From NCBI GenBank assembly GCA_047973225.1, contig JBKEBQ010000023.1, forward strand, positions 3,814 through 67,813: 64,000 bases of DNA, written 5' to 3'. Origin of the DNA: JBKEBQ01 sp047973225. GTDB lineage: Bacteria; Bacillota_I; Bacilli_A; Erysipelotrichales; Erysipelotrichaceae. Made by a program: the position numbers and the translations under genes. The notes below the pieces were generated by a model that saw only the letters and a program-made list of their open reading frames with translations, was not told the origin of the DNA and did no database searches. The first letter of the stretch is position 1. Every line of letters begins with the position of its first letter. Positions 28,191 to 37,188 of this stretch are shown piece after piece.

Positions 28191-28568
28191 TCAAATCTTC
28201 TTTGCATTGCATAGGGCACAGTGTCCATAAATTGTAATATCATGATGGGTTGCTTGAAAATCATCTTGCAAGCGCACATCTTGTATGAAATCGTCAAAAT
28301 AACATTTGATTTTAAAGCGTCGATAACAAGAAACACAAATCATATCATGATGATGCTGTTTCTTCTGTAAACAATAATATGCTGTATGTTCAAGAATGCG
28401 TTTATGCAACAAACCTTCCCGCGTAAAAATTTCTAGGGTTCGATAAATGGTTGATAAGTCAATTTTCTGTTTTCGTAATTTTTGATAAATAGTTTCTGCA
28501 CTCCATAAATTATCATCCTCTTCTTGAAACAATTGTAAAATTTGTTTACGATGTTTGGTTAATCTCAT
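28191..28568 (-). CDS. zur: Fur-family metalloregulator, probably the zinc repressor Zur
   Basis: 125 residues: winged-helix DNA-binding domain (SAETIYQKLRKQKIDLSTIYRTLEIF) and a C-terminal dimerisation and metal domain with HHHD and two CxxC pairs (CVSC, CALC) for structural zinc. Its place at the end of a zinc ABC transporter operon argues for Zur rather than Fur or PerR. The ATG overlaps the znuB stop by 4 nt. A perfect dyad before znuA is a plausible operator for this protein. Confidence 0.85.
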   Translation of the reverse strand: MRLTKHRKQILQLFQEEDDNLWSAETIYQKLRKQKIDLSTIYRTLEIFTREGLLHKRILEHTAYYCLQKKQHHHDMICVSCYRRFKIKCYFDDFIQDVRLQDDFQATHHDITIYGHCALCNAKKI

Positions 28569-29380
28569 ATCACCTTTTTTCCCTTAACAACTTTTACAAG
28601 ATATGCAACAAGCAATCCCAATGTAAACACGACCACAATACTAGAGCCGGTTGGATATCCTAAATAGTAAGCTACCACCATCCCGAAAAAGACACTCAGC
28701 ATCGATACAACAATCCCAAAAATAAGTACGCGCTTAAAGCTAACGCATACCAGTGATGCTATCAGTGCTGGAAAAACCATGAAAGCAGAAATTAACAACG
28801 TTCCTACACTGCGCACACCTATCACGACAAAAAGTGCACTAATTGCACTCAAACTATAGCGCAATAGCATTGTATGTACTTTTGAAAATGTTGCATAGTC
28901 AAAATCAAAGGTCATAGATAAAAGTGAGCGATACTGAAAATATACAAATAGTATTGTAAAACCAAGTAACAGAAGTACATATACAATATCCGTATAGCTA
29001 ACGCTTAGAATACTTCCCACCAATAAGGATTCTATTGAACGATTGAAACCGCTAGATACAGTAGCAATAATCAAACCAATTGCCAAGGAAAAAGAAGCTA
29101 CGACACTAATTGCAGCATCATTATTTATCTTCACCTTATCACTCAAAGCCGTAATTGCAAAAGAAGCAACAACAACAAATGGAATTGCAAAATATAGAGG
29201 TTGTTCACTACATAAAAAACCTACAATCATGCCTGTAAAGGCAACATGGGACAATCCATCCGCAATCATCGCTTGGTTACTCAAAACCAAAAAGGGACTC
29301 AACAATGCTGCTGTAATAGCAAGTGCCATTCCCAAGATCAAAGCATTCATCATAAAAGTTTCTTGAAAGATACTAAACAT
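28565..29380 (-). CDS. znuB: Zinc ABC transporter permease
   Basis: 271-residue ABC-3 family (ZnuB/AdcB-like) membrane protein with about eight helices. The family features NQAMIADGLSHVAFTGMIVGF near the N-terminus and VRSVGTLLISAFMVFPALIA in the second half are clear. It overlaps znuC at its start by 8 nt and zur at its end by 4 nt, so the operon is translationally coupled. Manganese as alternative substrate is less likely because of the His-rich binding protein and the linked Zur-like regulator. Confidence 0.92.
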   Translation of the reverse strand: MFSIFQETFMMNALILGMALAITAALLSPFLVLSNQAMIADGLSHVAFTGMIVGFLCSEQPLYFAIPFVVVASFAITALSDKVKINNDAAISVVASFSLAIGLIIATVSSGFNRSIESLLVGSILSVSYTDIVYVLLLLGFTILFVYFQYRSLLSMTFDFDYATFSKVHTMLLRYSLSAISALFVVIGVRSVGTLLISAFMVFPALIASLVCVSFKRVLIFGIVVSMLSVFFGMVVAYYLGYPTGSSIVVVFTLGLLVAYLVKVVKGKKVI

Positions 29381-30086
29381 GTCTATCTCCTTCCTTGATG
29401 AAATCTTGATACGCTTCTATTGTCCCGTAAAATCTTATTTCTTGATCCACATACATCACTTTTTTTTGTTTTTGATGAAGATTATCTAAATCATGTGTTA
29501 CATAAATAATCGTTGTTCCTTGTTTATGTAATGTATCAATATAAACATTAAAAACTTCACGAAACTTTGGATCTAGGGCGCTTGTTGGCTCATCCAAAAT
29601 TAATATTTCAGGTTCGCAAATCAGTGCTCGTATCAAAAACACGCGCTGTTGTTGTCCTCCCGATAGCACCCCTATCGGCTTATGGACCAATTGTTCTATC
29701 CCCATCTTTTTTAACCATTTGCGAATTTGTCTTTTAATGTCCTTTGAAATCACAAATTGCTGTTTTCTGAAACCACTATAAATGACTTCTTCTACGGTAA
29801 TTGGAAAGACTGTTTTTCCCATCAACTTTTGCGGTAAATAACCAATATGGTTACTCTTAGTTTCATACGCTCCATAAGTTTGCTTTTGTAAGCCACAAAG
29901 TAGACGAACCAAAGTCGTTTTCCCACTGCCATTAGGTCCCAATAAATATACATAATCCCCCTGCTGGATGCTAAAGGAAAGATCTTTCAATGCTAGATAT
30001 CCATCAAAACTCACACTAATGTCTTGCACATTAATGATCCAAGGCTTGTTTGATGTTGGTAATGTTTGCTTGCAATATATCGGCAT
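29373..30086 (-). CDS. znuC: Zinc ABC transporter ATP-binding protein
   Basis: 237-residue ATPase with Walker A GPNGSGKTT, Q-loop GYLPQ, signature LSGGQQQRV, Walker B ILILDEPTSALDP and the switch His in VTHDLD. I set the start at the ATG at 30086, because AAGGAA lies 6 nt upstream; a start six codons earlier is open but weaker. From 30086 the gene overlaps the last 56 nt of znuA, an unusually long overlap for this operon type. Confidence 0.92.
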   Translation of the reverse strand: MPIYCKQTLPTSNKPWIINVQDISVSFDGYLALKDLSFSIQQGDYVYLLGPNGSGKTTLVRLLCGLQKQTYGAYETKSNHIGYLPQKLMGKTVFPITVEEVIYSGFRKQQFVISKDIKRQIRKWLKKMGIEQLVHKPIGVLSGGQQQRVFLIRALICEPEILILDEPTSALDPKFREVFNVYIDTLHKQGTTIIYVTHDLDNLHQKQKKVMYVDQEIRFYGTIEAYQDFIKEGDRHV

Positions 30087-30954
30087 ATCGAATTCCTTTC
30101 TCATTTTGTTCTTTGGAAATGTTATGATAGCTGTGCAATTCCATAATTTCTAGTGTGTAATCTTCCTCTTGTAATGCGGCTTGTATTTGTTTGGCTACTC
30201 TTGGTTCTTGTAACTCTTCCACAAACAAATAGTGAATGTCCTGTTGTTCAATTTCATCTTTCATCGTTTTTATTTGTTGCGCAGTGATATCGGCATCAGG
30301 ACGGTATTCATCATCAAAAGCTTTGATCCTTATATGATAGCGATTTGCAAATGCTTCCATTGCATTATGCGCTGCATAATAAATGCTAGGATGATCTTGC
30401 TTTTTTATATATGCAGCAAAGCGCGTATGTAACATTTTTATTTCTTCACAATATGCAGTTGCATTTTGTTCATAATATGTTTGATTATCTGGATCTAGTT
30501 CAACGAATTGATCCTTCGTTTTTTCAATTAATTGGATGTACGTTGTAGGATCACTCCAAAAATGCAAACTAGCGTGATCATGTTCCTCTGCATTTCGTTC
30601 TCCAAATTCATGTTTATGTTTTTTTAAGCTATAACTCTTTGATAAATTTATCCCAGTGTTATACTTTGAAATATTTTTCAACCACGGCTCCAACGTTTCA
30701 CTCAAATAGATAAAAAGATCTGCTTCTTTTATATTTATGATATCTTTGGCGCTGGGTTCAAAGTTGTGCAACTCGCTTCCTAAAGGCAAAACATTAATAA
30801 CATTTGCCTTATCTTTGCTAATTTGAACTGCTATATCATACCCAATAAAGGAGGTGGTAACAACCGATAGTTTTCCATCTTTTGTTTCAACCGTATGCTG
30901 AGTGGAACATCCCACAAGCATACATACGATTAAAGTAATCATTATTTTCTTCAT
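30031..30954 (-). CDS. znuA: Zinc-binding lipoprotein of the ABC transporter
   Basis: 307 residues. The lipoprotein signal ends in LVGC at Cys16. The ZnuA/AdcA-type cluster A-I fold is shown by LGSELHNFEPSAKDI (first zinc His), a His/Asp/Glu-rich loop (KKHKHEFGERNAEEHDHASLH) typical of zinc rather than manganese binders, HFWSDP, YYAAHNAMEAFANRY and a late acidic ligand region. It captures zinc outside the membrane for ZnuBC. A 25-bp perfect dyad lies 12 nt upstream of the start codon. Confidence 0.92.
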   Translation of the reverse strand: MKKIMITLIVCMLVGCSTQHTVETKDGKLSVVTTSFIGYDIAVQISKDKANVINVLPLGSELHNFEPSAKDIINIKEADLFIYLSETLEPWLKNISKYNTGINLSKSYSLKKHKHEFGERNAEEHDHASLHFWSDPTTYIQLIEKTKDQFVELDPDNQTYYEQNATAYCEEIKMLHTRFAAYIKKQDHPSIYYAAHNAMEAFANRYHIRIKAFDDEYRPDADITAQQIKTMKDEIEQQDIHYLFVEELQEPRVAKQIQAALQEEDYTLEIMELHSYHNISKEQNEKGIRYADILQANITNIKQALDH

Positions 30955-30965
30955 TTATAACCCTC

Positions 30966-30990
30966 TTTTTTGCAAATGATTTGCAAAAAA
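30966..30990. promoter_or_regulatory. Perfect 12-1-12 dyad, candidate Zur operator
   Basis: A perfect inverted repeat centred on 30978, with core TTTGCAAAT-G-ATTTGCAAA (9-1-9, the Fur-family layout) extended by three T/A pairs on each side. It lies directly before znuA, and the operon encodes a Zur-like protein. It also contains the T run of the dbpA terminator. The base content differs from the Bacillus Zur box, so the assignment rests on geometry and context. Confidence 0.6.
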
Positions 30991-31016
30991 AGGATACCAT
31001 AAATTCTAGTATCCTT
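30984..31016 (-). terminator. Terminator of dbpA
   Basis: Minus-strand stem AAGGATAC / GTATCCTT (8 bp, 11-nt loop) followed by seven T. The T tract is shared with the dyad before znuA. Confidence 0.75.
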
Positions 31017-31055
31017 AAAGGAAAACGCTATAAAAGATAAATTTTTCGTATTTTT

Positions 31056-32492
31056 TTACATTTCATTTTTATTGCGTATCTCTACCTTGCGTATCTTAGC
31101 TTTGATCGGATGCGTTTGCAACTGCATCCATACCATATTTCCTTTGTGATTTAAAATTTCAACAAAACTATAATGTTCCAAAATTTCAATAATCCCAATA
31201 TCCTGCATCACCACATCTGCCAAAGCACAAATACTGCCAACAACATCCCCTGCTCGTAATTTATCCTTTTTTCCTGCTTGAATGTATAGCGTTGTAATTT
31301 CTTCTTCAAATACTTGTTGTTTAGCCTCTGCATGCAAGACATCAACATCCCGCGATAAAAAAGCTTGTATTTCGCCCATTTCTCCCCTTATATCCCTTTG
31401 TTGCACTTGCGTAAACAGGTATTTGGATTCTTGTTTAAAGCGTTTTAATAAAGGATATTCTGCTTCACTAACCAGTAAGCACGTTGTTCCTTCATTACCC
31501 TGTCTTGCCGTTCTACCACTTCGATGAAGAAAGGTTTCGCTATGTAATGGAACTTCATAATGCATAACACAATCTAAATCATCAATATCAATACCTCTAG
31601 CAATCACATTGGTCGCAATCATATAGGAAATCTCATGACGCTTAAACTTCTTTAGTAAGCTCGTTCTTGTTTTTTGGTCAAGATCTCCATGAAACATGGC
31701 AATATGTGGACTATAATGCTTTATTTGTGCATAAAGTGTCTCTACTTCTTTTTTTGTATTTAAAAAAATGAGTGCCTGTTTCATTTTTTTCGCACTCAAA
31801 TAGTGCAACAAGCTTTCTTGTTTATTACTTGTTTGTATATATTCCACCGCGAGTTTCAAATCATGCATGCGTTTGTCGATAATTTGCGGATGCTCCATAT
31901 ATAATGCAAGCATCGCTTCGACTTTATCATTCAACGTCGCCGATAACATCATTGTTTGTTTTCGCTTTTCCACAAACACCAATAATTGTTCTATTTGCTT
32001 TTGAAATCCCAACTCCAATATCTCATCCGCTTCATCAAATACAAGAAATTCACAATTTTGTAAATCGATTGTTGCTTGTATAAGATGATCCAATAATCTT
32101 CCTGGTGTTGCAACAAGTGCATGGACACGTTGTTTTAAACGTCTTCGTTGCGATTCCATACTACTTCCTCCAAAGATAGCCTCAATCTTTAAACGTTTAA
32201 AGCGGGCAATCGCAAACATTTCCTGTTGCACTTGTAATGCCAACTCTCTAGTAGGAACGATGACAACGCATTGAATTTTAGGGTTGTTCCAATCCAGCTT
32301 ATCCAAAAGCGGAATTGCAAAACTAGCCGTCTTTCCACTTCCTGTGTTTGCCAACAAAAAAATATCCGCACCTTTTTGAATCATGGGAATACTTGCTTCT
32401 TGAATTGTTGTTGGATGTATATAGTTTAAATATGATAAAGCTTTTCGAATATCATCTTGCAAAGTATATATATCAAAAGTTATATCTTTCAT
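31056..32492 (-). CDS. dbpA: DEAD-box RNA helicase, DbpA/YxiN type
   Basis: 478 residues. Helicase core motifs: the Q motif region with PTTIQEASIPMIQKG, I TGSGKT, Ia PTRELALQ, II DEAD, III SAT, V ARGIDIDDLD and VI HRSGRTARQG. The C-terminal 75 residues form the DbpA RNA-binding domain (LYIQAGKKDKLRAGDVVGSI...DIGIIEILEHYSFVEI), which targets 23S rRNA helix 92 during large-subunit assembly in known DbpA/YxiN. I choose the ATG at 32492 over an upstream GTG. The ATG has no ribosome binding site but sits 7 nt after a perfect extended -10, so it may be leaderless. Confidence 0.9.
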   Translation of the reverse strand: MKDITFDIYTLQDDIRKALSYLNYIHPTTIQEASIPMIQKGADIFLLANTGSGKTASFAIPLLDKLDWNNPKIQCVVIVPTRELALQVQQEMFAIARFKRLKIEAIFGGSSMESQRRRLKQRVHALVATPGRLLDHLIQATIDLQNCEFLVFDEADEILELGFQKQIEQLLVFVEKRKQTMMLSATLNDKVEAMLALYMEHPQIIDKRMHDLKLAVEYIQTSNKQESLLHYLSAKKMKQALIFLNTKKEVETLYAQIKHYSPHIAMFHGDLDQKTRTSLLKKFKRHEISYMIATNVIARGIDIDDLDCVMHYEVPLHSETFLHRSGRTARQGNEGTTCLLVSEAEYPLLKRFKQESKYLFTQVQQRDIRGEMGEIQAFLSRDVDVLHAEAKQQVFEEEITTLYIQAGKKDKLRAGDVVGSICALADVVMQDIGIIEILEHYSFVEILNHKGNMVWMQLQTHPIKAKIRKVEIRNKNEM

Positions 32493-32499
32493 TTTTTTT

Positions 32500-32508
32500 A
32501 TTATAGCA
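32500..32508 (-). promoter_or_regulatory. Extended -10 promoter of dbpA
   Basis: Minus-strand TGCTATAAT, separated from the dbpA ATG by seven A. The start of transcription should fall at the start codon. Confidence 0.55.
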
Positions 32509-32569
32509 GTAAAATGAAGATGTTGACACACAAATATATTAAATAGTTAACAATGCGGAGGTTATCTTT

Positions 32570-33637
32570 ATGATTGTTGAGATTATTAATGTTGGTAGCG
32601 AACTTTTATTGGGAGAAATTGTGAATACCAATGCAACCTACATACAAAAAATGTGTAAAGAATTTGGCTTTCATGTGTATCATCAAACGCTCGTTGGTGA
32701 CAATGCAAAGCGTTTTCGAGAATGTTTGGACATCGCCTTTAAAAGAGGTGCAGACTGCGTGATTACCACTGGTGGTTTAGGACCCACAAGCGATGATATT
32801 AGCAAAGAGGTTGCTGCAGAATATTTAGGTCTTCCCCTATATTATAATGAAGCAGAAGCAAAAAAGGTGGAAGAAAAGTGCAAATTTGTGAGTGGGTATG
32901 CTAAGATTAGCGAAAACAATTTCAAACAGGCCGCCTTCCCTAAAGACGCCTATATTTTAGAAAATGAAATTGGTACTGCCAATGCTTGCGTGATGCAGCA
33001 TCACAATAAAATCATCATCAATCTACCAGGACCTCCAAAAGAGCTGCGCTATGTTATTGTGCACTCCCTAAAGCCTTATTTAAAACCCTTCAAAGAAGCT
33101 ATTTTATATACTTTTTCATATACAACAATGGGTATTAGTGAAAGCAAAGTTGCATTTATTCTAGAAGATATTCTCGATGAGCAACAAGATGTAAGCGTTG
33201 CATTATATGCATCGGAAGAAACCGTTCGCATTCGCCTTGCCTGTATGGCAAACTCGCAAAATGAAGCAGATGTTAAAATGCAAGCTACAAAGAAGCGTAT
33301 TGAAGAACGCATTGATGACATATATATTGTGCATGAAAATATAAAAGATGCGCTGTATCATATGATGCCTCCTTACACAATCCACTATCCCTCTTCATTT
33401 CGCTTGCCCGATTGGATTGTCTTTGGTAACAAAAAAACAAAACACGAAGAAGTTATGCAACTGGTCATTGACTGCAAACCACACAAATTGGGTGAAATTA
33501 TTGATGTTCAGGTTCATTATAAACAACAAGATTATCATTTCAATATTCCCCTACTCAAAAAAGCAGAGTTGTCGTATACCAAGCTAGAATCACGCATAAT
33601 GCAACAGCTTTATATTTTTTTAAAACAAATCACATAA
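32570..33637 (+). CDS. CinA-family protein, N-terminal molybdopterin-binding-like domain only
   Basis: 355 residues. The N-terminal 170 residues are a clear COG1058 (CinA N) domain: IINVGSELLLGEIVNTNA, ITTGGLGPTSDDISKE, NLPGPPKELRYV. In CinA this domain has ADP-ribose/NMN-related pyrophosphatase activity. The usual C-terminal nicotinamide-nucleotide deamidase domain is absent. Instead residues 190-355 hold the CinA middle domain (MGISESKVAFILEDILDEQ...VSVALYASEETVRIRL) and an unrecognised end. GGAGG precedes the ATG. It diverges from dbpA. Confidence 0.85.
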   Translation: MIVEIINVGSELLLGEIVNTNATYIQKMCKEFGFHVYHQTLVGDNAKRFRECLDIAFKRGADCVITTGGLGPTSDDISKEVAAEYLGLPLYYNEAEAKKVEEKCKFVSGYAKISENNFKQAAFPKDAYILENEIGTANACVMQHHNKIIINLPGPPKELRYVIVHSLKPYLKPFKEAILYTFSYTTMGISESKVAFILEDILDEQQDVSVALYASEETVRIRLACMANSQNEADVKMQATKKRIEERIDDIYIVHENIKDALYHMMPPYTIHYPSSFRLPDWIVFGNKKTKHEEVMQLVIDCKPHKLGEIIDVQVHYKQQDYHFNIPLLKKAELSYTKLESRIMQQLYIFLKQIT

Positions 33638-33678
33638 GCTGATCCATGCTTTTTACCACCATAAATTCTATCATAAAT

Positions 33679-33703
33679 AAAAAAAGTGCATGGCACTTTT
33701 TTT
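33679..33703. terminator. Bidirectional terminator between the cinA-like and C39-like genes
   Basis: AAAAAAAGTGC / GCACTTTTTTT perfect repeat with a 3-nt ATG spacer. Confidence 0.8.
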
Positions 33704-33711
33704 GTTCTTTA

Positions 33712-34560
33712 TTACTTTGATAACCTCCACATACCCAAAATTTGTTTTTGTAAAGTCTCAAAGGACCATGTCTTTTCAGTACGAATATAAGAGTTTGGAT
33801 CACGAATGATGAACTCTCCTGTTTCATTCACACCAACAATTAAAATAAAATGTCCTGCATTCGTGAAGTCCCCTGGACCAAGGCTTGCAACAATCAGACT
33901 TCCATTCTCTAAAGCTTTCAGCATCGATTCCTCATGCAGGTAAAGGGCACTGCTTCGCAGTCCCAATTGCGCAGCTCCCGCATCCATTAAAGACCAAGAA
34001 CTTCCTACATGATTGATGTAATATCCTTTATCCATACTCATTTGACTAACGCGGTAAGGTGTCATTTCGGTGTTGCCACTAAGATATATTGCCGCCATAG
34101 ATAATACGGTTGGTCCACATCCTGTTAACCCGAACATTTCATTACCATACGTTGCATATCCCCAACGTCTATCCCACTGCATCAATACCGCTACCTTACT
34201 GGTATCCAACTCTGATAAATCATTGTCTACTTCATCTGTTTTATATTTATACCCCTGCACGTATGAAATCGCATCTTCATTTCGTAATGCCAATTCCTTT
34301 AATTCTTGAGGATATTCCTCATATTCATTTAACATCATAACCATTTTGGGATTTCCACTATATTTTTGTGCGAGTTGATTATATAGCGTATCTGCATCTT
34401 CTTTAAATAAATATTGCTTGTTCATTTGTAAGGCCACACGAACTTCATCCTTTTGTAACATATACTCAGTCCCTACAATAAACATCGTAATAACTAAAAT
34501 AACAGCAATGACAATCATGAAAAATGTTTCATAATTTCTCTCTCTTTTTAGTCTTTGCAT
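33712..34560 (-). CDS. Membrane-anchored C39-like cysteine peptidase
   Basis: 282 residues: basic N-terminus, one membrane helix (about residues 13-31), an extracellular linker and a Peptidase_C39_2 domain from about 125. The probable catalytic residues are Cys148 (LTGCGPTV), His237 (AGHFILIVG) and Asp254 (IRDPNS), as in papain-like enzymes of this family. The domain begins with the usual VLMQWDRRWGYATYG. The substrate is unknown; members often act on the cell wall or secreted peptides. GAGGAG lies before the ATG. It is transcribed alone. Confidence 0.85.
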   Translation of the reverse strand: MQRLKRERNYETFFMIVIAVILVITMFIVGTEYMLQKDEVRVALQMNKQYLFKEDADTLYNQLAQKYSGNPKMVMMLNEYEEYPQELKELALRNEDAISYVQGYKYKTDEVDNDLSELDTSKVAVLMQWDRRWGYATYGNEMFGLTGCGPTVLSMAAIYLSGNTEMTPYRVSQMSMDKGYYINHVGSSWSLMDAGAAQLGLRSSALYLHEESMLKALENGSLIVASLGPGDFTNAGHFILIVGVNETGEFIIRDPNSYIRTEKTWSFETLQKQILGMWRLSK

Positions 34561-34912
34561 ACTTACTCCTCTTTCATATTCAAATCTTCTTCATGCTAGA
34601 AAAAATTATACCTGTTTCACTCTTTTTTATGAAGATTTTGTATCCTCTCATACATTGCTCCCCTCAAGACTTTGTATGCACATGAAATATTATATATAGA
34701 TTTCCTTAACATTTTACCATATATCCAATCACGCAAAAAGATAAAAGTACAAAATCTTCAGCATATTTTTCCATCAGATCCGCTTTAAAGTTTTATAAAC
34801 AAAAAATGCATTCTGCGTTACGTTTGGTGCATTTTTTTGAAAATCATTTTATTCTTTCACCGTGTGTTAAGTTATCAAACTTTTTTTATAACAATTTAAT
34901 TACCCTGTCACA
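34561..34912. other. Intergenic region between the decayed bacteriocin locus and the C39 gene
   Basis: Holds the terminator at 34801-34838. I see no gene; the rest is AT-rich. Confidence 0.5.
34801..34838 (-). terminator. Terminator after the decayed ABC ATPase gene
   Basis: AAAAAATGCA / TGCATTTTTT arms around a 17-nt loop, with A and T runs. Confidence 0.6.
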
Positions 34913-35517
34913 TCAATTTGCAAAGTCGATATCATGCGTTACAATAATCACCGTTTTCCTCGCTTTTTGCAATTTTCTTAACAATTCAAAAATTATGTAT
35001 CCGTTATCTTTATCTAACGATCCTGTTGGCTCATCTACTAATATGATTTCACAAGGTTTCACTAATAAGCGTGCGATGGCTATTCTTTGTTGCTCCCCTC
35101 CACTTAGTTTAAATATTTTCTTTTTTAAATCCAAATCTTTTAACCCTACCAAATCTAGAATTTCTATATAGTTTTTTTCACTATATGTCCGTTGGGCATA
35201 CTTTTTTGCAATATCAAGATTCTTTTTATTGACCAATTATCAATAAGCGCAAAATTTTGAAACAAAAAGCTAAAGGTCTGTTGATGCAACATTTGAATAT
35301 GTTTTTAATCGGCTTTTATCTTTTCTCCATTTAAAAAATATTCACCAGCGTAGTCTAGACCCAATAAACCCATAATATTCAATAAGGTGGTCTTTCCACA
35401 ACCGCTAGCTTCTATAATTGCTACTAATTCGTTTGCTTCGATAGATAAACAAAAGTTTTCTAAAACATTTTCGTTCGCGAATTTTTTGTTTATATTACTT
35501 AGTTTCATATATGCCAC
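34913..35517 (-). pseudogene. Broken ABC ATPase of a lactococcin-972-type export system
   Basis: Two frames make up one ABC ATPase. The first (35305-35517) has MAYMKLSNINKKFANENVLENF and Walker A EASGCGKTT; the second (34913-35236) has LSGGEQQRIAIARLLV, Walker B IILVDEPTGSLD and the switch VTHDID. Between them an in-frame TAA follows GEKIKAD. The reading KHIQMLHQQTFSFLFQNFALIDNW then continues in frame, and a frameshift near 35230 leads into VNKKNLDIAKKYA. FLFQNFALID is typical of the lactococcin 972 ABC group. Two independent lesions show the gene is dead unless they are sequencing errors. Confidence 0.85.
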
Positions 35518-35518
35518 A

Positions 35519-36875
35519 TTACGCTCCCTTTACGATGAATACTATTTTCTTTTTTGATATTTTCTTTAACCACAAATAATTAAATAACAGTTCAATAATA
35601 GATAGTACCAGGCAATCAACATCGTTAATGTTAATTGTTTCGAAAATAATCCTACTATAAACCCTGACATCATCGTACATCCCATTAAAATAGATAAATA
35701 CGTTCCATAAATAGAAGCGATGGGATATCCTAACCATAGTTTTGTTGCTACAATTCGTTTGTTGTTTTCAATCATATTGATAGATAGAAATACCATAACT
35801 ATCATATCTAAAACAAAAAAACTAATCGCAAGAAAATTATATGATGCTAATTCTTGCTTGGTATAATAAATTACATCATCTATTCGACGATATACACTAG
35901 GTGTAGATGCAATCGTATCCATCACACCATATTCATTGAAAATAGCATTTAACTCAAGACTTCCTGCATCATAGTTCAACAAGAGCGCACCTGTACTACA
36001 GATCATTGCATATTTATCCGTTCCTTGATTGTAAGGTGTATACACTTCCACTATAGGATCGACAATATAATAAGGAGCTACCCCTTCTATTTGAATATCA
36101 TTATATGTGAAATATTTTTGATTGTTTTTTACATAAATAAATGTAGTTGTTCTCTTCTCCTTTATTAACTTCGCATGCTTCTTTTCCAAATACAAATTCT
36201 GATCAAAATAACGTAGTTCTTCATATCCTTCTCTATACATTTCTTCTAATGATTTTTTTCATCACGATACTTTTCTGGAACCAAAACATAATTCGTATTA
36301 GGATCCCTATCCTCAATTATAACTTTATTAGCCAAAATATCGTATATGAGATTTTTTTAAGATATTTATTGTTTACAACAGCCGTTTCTCTTTATATGTA
36401 ACAACATTCTCATTAATTAAATCGGTATTTCCAGTACTTTTTAATGGGTAATAATTACTCATATTGAAGAGAATTGCATTTTTTCATTAAATTTTTCATA
36501 CACTTTCTAATATTTTCTACCAAGCAAAAACGTATCGGAAATGGCATTATCAATATTAGAAATACTTCTAGAAAGCAACTCTTCCGTTCTTTTCCAAGCA
36601 TCTAAATTTTTTTTCATCATTAAATTGTCTATACTATAATAAATGTTAGTCAATGAAAAACAACAACGATCGTAAATACGATCTTCACAAAATAACTAAT
36701 GCATTGGATTTCTTTTAATGGTTCTTTATTCTTTATCATCAAGGGGATACTGACAAATTTTGTCAATTTGTCGGGGTGCTGATCTTTTGAACTTCCCTTT
36801 TTGAAAATGCATCAAAAAAAGAAAAGAAGAAATGAATACAATGGAGATAATCAACAGATGCATAATTTTTTTCAT
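35519..36875 (-). pseudogene. Broken bacteriocin-associated integral membrane protein (DUF1430-like)
   Basis: The start at 36875 has a purine-rich AAAGAGGAAAGG leader and encodes a membrane helix (MKKIMHLLIISIVFISSFLF). It meets stops near 36737 and again near 36655-36640. Protein-like stretches such as AWKRTEELLSRSISNIDNA appear further on. The best-kept part is 35566-36240 (YIVDPIVEVYTPYNQGTDKY, membrane helices at the end), and a last frame change near 35580 gives NYLWLKKISKKKIVFIVKGA, which ends next to the ABC gene. Family and order match the membrane partner in lactococcin 972 loci. Confidence 0.78.
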
Positions 36876-36896
36876 TTTCTTTTCTTCCTTTCCTCT

Positions 36897-37188
36897 TTAT
36901 TTTACATCATAGTAAGCATAGTCAACACAAAACAATCTTCGTTTTGCTGTTGCCACTGCCCATTTTTTCTGGTATGTCCATCCAGAATTAACATAGTAAG
37001 CTCCCTGAACCGAGGCACGATGCGTTTTCTTTGGGTGATAGTAATAGGAATAAACTGTTCCCACATAGCAGCCTCTTCCTAGAGTTGATCATAATCCCAT
37101 TTTCCCCGCTAACAGATACATAAGCAGATGTCATCACTATAATACCAAAAATAACTGCCATTGTTACTCCTTTTCTGATTTCTCTCAC
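36897..37188 (-). pseudogene. Broken lactococcin-972-family bacteriocin precursor
   Basis: AAGGAGGT precedes a GTG start at 37188, followed by a signal peptide (MAVIFGIIVMTSAYVSVSG). The mature part is spread over three frames. The signal ends in VSG, the next frame gives KWDYDQL (near 37100), and the third frame gives LGRGCYVGTVYSYYYHP, KKTHRASVQGAYY, NSGWTYQKKWAVATAK and a stop at 36897-36899. The YSYYYHPKKTHRASV and SGWTYQKKWA blocks are characteristic of the lactococcin 972 family (Pfam PF09683), and the total of about 97 codons fits. Two frame changes inactivate it. It heads the same operon as the broken membrane and ABC genes. Confidence 0.82.
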
